Shown here: positions 60,232 to 64,000 of the stretch, one piece after another
Numbering within the stretch: position 1 is the stretch's first letter
How the letters are laid out: the number at the start of each line of letters is the position of its first letter
NCBI RefSeq assembly: GCF_024199985.1
Contig: NZ_JANARS010000003.1
Coordinates: 248,001 to 312,000, forward strand
Source: Nocardioides pinisoli
Lineage (GTDB): Bacteria > Actinomycetota > Actinomycetes > Propionibacteriales > Nocardioidaceae
Length of the DNA stretch: 64,000 bases
Reading direction: 5' to 3'
Position numbers and translations under genes: made by a program
Notes under the pieces: model-generated
Database searches by the model: none
What the model was told of the DNA's origin: nothing
What the model saw: the letters and a program-made list of their open reading frames with translations, nothing else

Positions 60232-61008
60232 ATGGACGAGGCGACGACGGGCGAGGCCGGCGCGCTCCGGGCCCCGCCGACGGACCGGCTGCGGGTGGAC
60301 CGCACACGCGGCCGCCTGGCCGACGAGGTCTACGACACCCTCCTGGCGCAGCTGATGTCGCTGCGCATCGAGCCCGGGTCACGGGTCACGATCGACGCCC
60401 TGGCGCGCGAGCTGCGCGTGTCCCAGACGCCGATCCGCGACGCGCTCAACCGCATGGAGGCCGACGGGCTCGTGGTCCGGGTCCCCCACGCCGGCTACCG
60501 GATACCGCCCCAGATCACGCGCGAGCGGTTCGAGGACATGGTGGAGTTCCGCCTGCTCCTCGAGCCCGCAGCGGCGCGCCACGCGGCCGAACGCGCGTCG
60601 TCCGAGCAGGTCAGCGGCCTGCGACGGATGCTCGACGACATGGCCGAGCTCGTCGAGGGCGACCGCCACGTCGCCTACGGCGCCTTCGGCCTCCGCGACG
60701 CCGCCTTCCACGACCTGGTGGCCCACAGCGCCGGCAACCAGGTCGTGCGCGAAGCGCTGGCGCGCCTGCACACCCACGTGCACCTCTTCCGGCTCCTCTA
60801 CGACGCCGAGGTCACCTTCCTGGCCATGGGCGAGCACGAGGAGGTCCTCGGTGCCATCGCCGCCCGCGACCCCGACGCAGCCGCCTACGCCATGCGGCGC
60901 CACATCCTCCTCTCGCGGGACCGCTTCCGGCGGCTCTTCGACGAGTCCGAGGAGGCCGGCCGGTCCGGACAGGGGCTTGACGCCGGCGCCCACCCGACGG
61001 AATCCTAA
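60232..61008 (+). CDS. GntR-family regulator with FCD ligand domain
   Basis: 258 residues. N-terminal winged helix: RLADEVYDTLLAQLMSLRIE, then VTIDALARELRVSQTPIRDA for the recognition helix and LNRMEADGLVVRVPHAGYRI for the wing. The all-helical FCD domain (RFEDMVEFRLLLEPAAARHA ... HTHVHLFRLLYDAE) binds a small organic acid or metal. ATG 60232 was chosen because GAGAGGGG precedes it; a longer frame exists from 60154. Its position between the two arms of the catabolic locus suggests control of both. Confidence 0.9.
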   Translation: MDEATTGEAGALRAPPTDRLRVDRTRGRLADEVYDTLLAQLMSLRIEPGSRVTIDALARELRVSQTPIRDALNRMEADGLVVRVPHAGYRIPPQITRERFEDMVEFRLLLEPAAARHAAERASSEQVSGLRRMLDDMAELVEGDRHVAYGAFGLRDAAFHDLVAHSAGNQVVREALARLHTHVHLFRLLYDAEVTFLAMGEHEEVLGAIAARDPDAAAYAMRRHILLSRDRFRRLFDESEEAGRSGQGLDAGAHPTES

Positions 61009-61018
61009 GCCGATCGAT

Positions 61019-61029
61019 CCAATCGGATC
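61019..61029. promoter_or_regulatory. Probable operator CCAATCGGATC before the DJ-1 gene
   Basis: The 11-mer is the reverse complement of that at 60147-60157. Here it is part of GATCCAATCGGATC, a dyad with arms GATCC and GGATC around four bases (61016-61029). It lies 30 bases before the start codon of the DJ-1-like gene. Confidence 0.5.
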
Positions 61030-61058
61030 TGATCTGACCTGAGCGCGAGGAGACCAAG

Positions 61059-61628
61059 GTGCCCAGAGCACTGCTCATGACCGGCGACGCCGCCGAAGAG
61101 CTCGACACCATGTACCCCTACTACCGCGTGCAGGAGGGCGGGTGGGACGTCGACGTCGCCTCCCTCACGATGCGCGACATCCAGCTGGTGATCCACGAGT
61201 TCGACCCCAACTGCGACGCCTACGTCGAGAAGAACGGCCGCAAACTGCCCGTCGACGTCACCTGGTCGGAGGTCGACCTGGAGCGCTACGACGCGCTGAT
61301 CATCCCGGGCGGGCGCGCTCCCGAGTGGATCCGCGTCGACGCCGACGTGCGTCGCATCACCGAGCACTTCTTCGCCCGCGACCTGCCCATCGCGCTGGTG
61401 TGCCACGGCGCGCAGGTGCCGGCGGTCTACGGGCTCCTCCAGGGACGGAAGACGGCCTGCTTCCCGCCCATCACCGGCGACATGGAGAACGCCGGCGCGA
61501 CGGTCGTCGACGCCCCGGACTGCGTGGACGGCAACCTCGTCTCCTGCCGCGGCTGGCCCGACATGCCGCAGTTCGGCCGCGCCATGATGCAGGTCTTCGA
61601 CAAGTCCATCGGCGACGCGTCGGCATGA
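61059..61628 (+). CDS. DJ-1/PfpI superfamily protein
   Basis: 189 residues. It has YDALIIPGGRAPEWIRVDAD and the nucleophile-elbow cysteine in PIALVCHGAQVPAVYGLL, the class-I glutamine-amidotransferase-like fold of DJ-1/PfpI. Related proteins act as glyoxalases, deglycases or hydratases; no specific reaction can be assigned. GTG 61059 has GGAG about seven bases upstream. The TGA overlaps the ATG of the following hydrolase (ATGA), so the two work as a pair. Confidence 0.88.
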   Translation: MPRALLMTGDAAEELDTMYPYYRVQEGGWDVDVASLTMRDIQLVIHEFDPNCDAYVEKNGRKLPVDVTWSEVDLERYDALIIPGGRAPEWIRVDADVRRITEHFFARDLPIALVCHGAQVPAVYGLLQGRKTACFPPITGDMENAGATVVDAPDCVDGNLVSCRGWPDMPQFGRAMMQVFDKSIGDASA

Positions 61629-62461
61629 CCGCGACCGCCGACGCAGCGGCGGTCGAGCGCCGCAGCGTCGAGGTCGCCGGCAGCCCGGTGCACGTCATGG
61701 AGACGGGCACCGGGCCCGCCGTGCTGCTGCTGCACGGGTCCGGGCCCGGCACGACCGGGGCCGGCGCCTGGACGACGACCGCCCGAGCGCTGGCTGCCTC
61801 GCACCGCGTGGTCGCCCCCGACCAGGCGGGGTTCGGACGCACGCCCCTGCCGCCGGGGACCTCAGGCGGCCGGCAGGTGTGGACCGAGCAGGCCGCCGGC
61901 CTGATGGACGCCCTCGGGGAGACGTCCTACGCGGTCGTGGGCCACTCGATGGGCGGCGCGGTCGCTCTCGCCCTCGCCGCCGCGCGGCCGCATCAGGTCA
62001 CCCGGGTCGTCGCCGTCGCGAGCATGGGCGCCCCCGGGGCGCCCCTCTCGGCGGACCTCAACGCGGTCTGGTCGGCCGTCCCCGGCGAGGCCGGGGCGCG
62101 CGACATGCTGAGGCGCCTCGTCCTGGACCAGTCGCTCGTGACCGACGAGGCGGTGGCCACGCGCGCCGAGGCGATGCGGGCAGGGGCGCAGGCGTTCGCC
62201 ACGATGTTCCCCGCGCCCCGCACCCGCTGGGTCGACGACCTCACGCTCTCGGCCACCACCCTGGCGGCGGTGCGCGCGCCAGTGCTCCTCGTGCACGGCG
62301 CACAGGACCGGCTCACGCCACTGCGGACCGCCGCGCTCCCGCTCCTGGAGCACGTGCGCGACGTACGCCTCCACGTCCTCGGCCGGTGCGGCCACGCGCC
62401 GCCAGTGGAGCATCCCGCGGCGTTCCAGGAGCTGCTGGCGGGCTTCCTGACGCCTTCCTGA
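61625..62461 (+). CDS. Alpha/beta hydrolase, C-C-bond (meta-cleavage product) hydrolase-like
   Basis: 278 residues. HGSGPGTTGAGAW oxyanion loop near residue 37, nucleophile elbow GHSMGGAV at about 110, Asp in VHGAQDRLTPL and His in RCGHAPPVEHP give a complete triad. The SGPG(T)TG loop is typical of MhpC/BphD-type hydrolases of aromatic ring-cleavage products, but haloperoxidase-like members share it. The ATG overlaps the DJ-1 gene stop. Together with the dehydrogenases it points to breakdown of a carbonyl- or ring-derived compound. Confidence 0.87.
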   Translation: MTATADAAAVERRSVEVAGSPVHVMETGTGPAVLLLHGSGPGTTGAGAWTTTARALAASHRVVAPDQAGFGRTPLPPGTSGGRQVWTEQAAGLMDALGETSYAVVGHSMGGAVALALAAARPHQVTRVVAVASMGAPGAPLSADLNAVWSAVPGEAGARDMLRRLVLDQSLVTDEAVATRAEAMRAGAQAFATMFPAPRTRWVDDLTLSATTLAAVRAPVLLVHGAQDRLTPLRTAALPLLEHVRDVRLHVLGRCGHAPPVEHPAAFQELLAGFLTPS

Positions 62462-62472
62462 CGGCGTGAGCG

Positions 62473-63276
62473 TCAGAGGTTGATCGTGATGTCCGCGTCC
62501 TTGCGGAGGTCGTCGACCAGCCCGGTGGCCACCTTGCCGACCTCCTGGCTCGTCGCCTGCTCCGCGAGCTGGTCGCGCACCTGGGCGAACGGCGGGATCT
62601 CCTGCCCCTGCCCGCCGGCGGCGGCCTGCTGCTTCTTGACCTGCGCGTAGAGCTTGCGGAGCTCCTTGTCGGTCGGCTCGATCGAACCGTTCTCGTCGGC
62701 GACGAGCTGCTCGACCATCGCCTGGGTCTCGACCTGCTGGCGCGCCTGCTCGGCGGTGACGCCCTGCGCCTCGACCGCCTTCAGCAGCTCCTCGGCCGAC
62801 TTCATGCCGTTCTGCTCGGCGAGGTCGGTGAGCTCGGCGTCGACGGCGTCGTCGCTGACCTCGAGACCGCGCGACTCGGCCTCCTGGATGAGCAGCTCGG
62901 TGTCCACGAGGTTGTCGGCCGTCTGCTTGCGCAGCGCCTCCTCGTCGGGCTTCTCGCCACCCATCTGCGCCTGCGCGGCCGCCTGCTGGAAGGCTGCCTG
63001 GTAGATCGGGACGAACTCCTCCTTCGTCACCTGCTCGCCGTTGACCTCGGCCACCACGTCGGGGATGGCGTCGAGGTCGGGCTGGGGGCCCTCCGCGGCG
63101 TCGGCCGACGCGTCGGCGGACGGCGACGAGCTCGCCGCGGCGTCCTTGCCTCCGTCGGCGTCCGACGAGCCCGGGCCGACCATGTAGGCGCCGAAGGTGA
63201 GGACGGCTGCGACCACCAGGACGCCGATGGCGGCGAGGGTGCGGGAGCTGAGCAGGGAGGTCTTCGTGGAAGTCAT
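62473..63276 (-). CDS. Membrane-anchored SurA-N-domain protein
   Basis: 267 residues. One N-terminal membrane segment (TLAAIGVLVVAAVLTFGAYM), a Ser/Ala/Asp linker, then a helical SurA_N-type chaperone region (DVVAEVNGEQVTKEEFVPIY ... DTELLIQEAESRGLEVSDDA). The C-terminus (EIPPFAQVRDQLAEQATSQE) corresponds to the end of the SurA/PrsA N-domain; no parvulin PPIase domain follows. It likely assists folding of exported proteins. ATG 63274-63276 is chosen; a longer frame has no better start. Confidence 0.82.
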   Translation of the reverse strand: MTSTKTSLLSSRTLAAIGVLVVAAVLTFGAYMVGPGSSDADGGKDAAASSSPSADASADAAEGPQPDLDAIPDVVAEVNGEQVTKEEFVPIYQAAFQQAAAQAQMGGEKPDEEALRKQTADNLVDTELLIQEAESRGLEVSDDAVDAELTDLAEQNGMKSAEELLKAVEAQGVTAEQARQQVETQAMVEQLVADENGSIEPTDKELRKLYAQVKKQQAAAGGQGQEIPPFAQVRDQLAEQATSQEVGKVATGLVDDLRKDADITINL

Positions 63277-63342
63277 CGTCGACGAGACTACGCACCGATC
63301 CTGAGCGCCGTTCTCAGGGTCCTCAGCTGGCGCTCGGAGCGA

Positions 63343-63424
63343 GCTTCGCACCCGAGATCCCTGCTTTGTGGCCGAGATCTGGGGTGCGAAGCGGGGTGGT
63401 CACCGGATATCCGGTGACCACCCC
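63343..63424. repeat. Composite double-hairpin repeat, copy D (best-preserved)
   Basis: Hairpin 1: GCTTCGCACCC (63343-63353) and GGGTGCGAAGC (63382-63392), 11 bp perfect. Immediately after comes hairpin 2, a perfect 32-base palindrome (63393-63424) with half-site GGGGTGGTCACCGGAT. It lies eleven bases past the stop of the gene at 63436 and upstream of the SurA-like gene. Confidence 0.85.
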
Positions 63425-63435
63425 CCTGCCGCAGG

Positions 63436-63834
63436 TCACAGGTCGTCGAGGGAGTCCGGCACGATCAGCGCGTCCGGGTCCTGACGCACCGGGAGCTGCG
63501 CGAGCGCCGTACGCACGAGCGTGAGGCGCGCCGCGACCGCCACCTTCTGGCGCAGCCGGCCCACCCCGCTCTCGCCGAGCGTCTGCTCCACGGCCTCGGC
63601 GATCTGGGCGTCGGTGAAGGTCGGCCGGGTGCCGGCGGGCACCTCCACGTCGGGAAGGGCGAGCATGACCGGCAGCACCTGGCTGCCGACCGCCTCGAGC
63701 AGGTGGTAGCGGTCGATCTTGCTCATCGACTCCCACTTCTCCTCGCCCTTGCCGCGCTTGCCGATCTTGCCGCCGGCGACGATCTTGGCGGCGGCGGTGA
63801 CGGCGACGGTCAGCTCGTGCTCGGTGAAGCGCAT
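63436..63834 (-). CDS. Hypothetical protein
   Basis: 132 residues, no recognised catalytic motif. The N-terminus MRFTEHELTVAVTAAAKIVA and GKRGKGEEKWESMSKIDRYH are basic; the rest is helical (TDAQIAEAVEQTLGESGVGR). Gene-like codon usage with GC-rich third positions and a clear stop before copy D support it being real. Start ATG 63832-63834. Confidence 0.65.
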   Translation of the reverse strand: MRFTEHELTVAVTAAAKIVAGGKIGKRGKGEEKWESMSKIDRYHLLEAVGSQVLPVMLALPDVEVPAGTRPTFTDAQIAEAVEQTLGESGVGRLRQKVAVAARLTLVRTALAQLPVRQDPDALIVPDSLDDL

Positions 63835-63976
63835 GGGTCAAGTGTGCCCCGGCCAGCGGCTGCGCTCACGACCCCTCCCGGGGACGCAGGTCATGCGGTG
63901 ATCGTGCCACCCCCGTGGCCGCCTCGAACCCGTCCGGTCATCCTTGTCCCAGACCCGCCCCGCCCAGGAGGACCCC

Positions 63977-64000
63977 GTGCGCCTGCCCGACCTGACCCCT
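63977..64000 (+). CDS. Start of a gene running off the window
   Basis: GTG at 63977 is preceded by AGGAG (63966-63970) at ideal spacing and opens a frame VRLPDLTP that continues to the end. Too short to identify. Confidence 0.5.

Overview
The window is very GC-rich, densely coded actinobacterial chromosome. The gene order dacB / zinc-metalloprotease / tilS / hpt / ftsH / folE-folP-folB-folK / DUF3180, the fused isobutyryl-CoA mutase IcmF, many TANNNT-N6/7-ATG leaderless start sites and NCG/NCC codon use fit the Nocardioidaceae, most likely Nocardioides or a close relative. No rRNA, tRNA, CRISPR array, prophage or classical insertion sequence was seen.

Layout. 1-774: 3' end of a family-2 glycosyltransferase. 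898-4357: osmoprotectant-type (OpuC/ProU-like) ABC importer, with binding protein and two permeases on the minus strand and the ATPase divergent. 4474-6421: tandem-GNAT acetyltransferase, a 69-bp direct duplication and a small coiled-coil membrane protein. 6431-15856: minus-strand housekeeping block (dacB, metalloprotease, tilS, hpt, ftsH, folate genes, DUF3180), interrupted by a 98-bp tandem duplication. 15937-19601: ppa converging on lon, with two copies of one long palindrome bracketing lon, then a small alpha/beta hydrolase. 19609-26641: methyltransferase, acyl-CoA oxidase, divergent sulfotransferase, 14-TM MFS exporter and a secreted NlpC/P60 hydrolase. 26642-28062: an AbiEi-type winged-helix plus PD-(D/E)XK-like gene between two inverted copies of a composite double-hairpin repeat. 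28063-33946: PAP2 membrane protein, TPP-riboswitch-controlled thiBPQ, HSL-type esterase. 33943-36862: ElaA-type GNAT, a 3'-truncated aldehyde dehydrogenase, a BtuF-like protein, a MarR regulator. 37042-40266: icmF. 40300-49159: a lipoprotein and a 2598-residue secreted protein with about 22 Ig-like repeats followed by RTX-type repeats. 49339-51806: MASE1 histidine kinase and a divergent single-domain response regulator. 51834-62461: a catabolic/transport locus under a GntR/FCD regulator (Fe-alcohol dehydrogenase, aldehyde dehydrogenase and a sugar/polyol-type ABC importer with two different ATPases on one strand; regulator, DJ-1/PfpI protein and alpha/beta hydrolase on the other). 62473-64000: SurA-N-like protein, a hypothetical gene and the start of a further gene.

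How genes work together. The folate genes form an overlapping operon behind ftsH. thiBPQ is a riboswitch-controlled thiamine importer. The 52-62 kb locus reads as a regulated uptake and oxidation route for an unidentified alcohol or polyol-like substrate; an 11-base motif in inverted orientation in its two control regions suggests one regulator for both arms.

The least explained features are non-coding: four copies of an approximately 80-bp double-hairpin element (26.8, 27.9, 36.9 and 63.4 kb), two copies of a second palindrome family around lon, and two larger duplications. Among proteins, the ABC ATPase with a replaced switch histidine and the giant Ig/RTX protein stand out. All calls come from reading the sequence; no database search was run.
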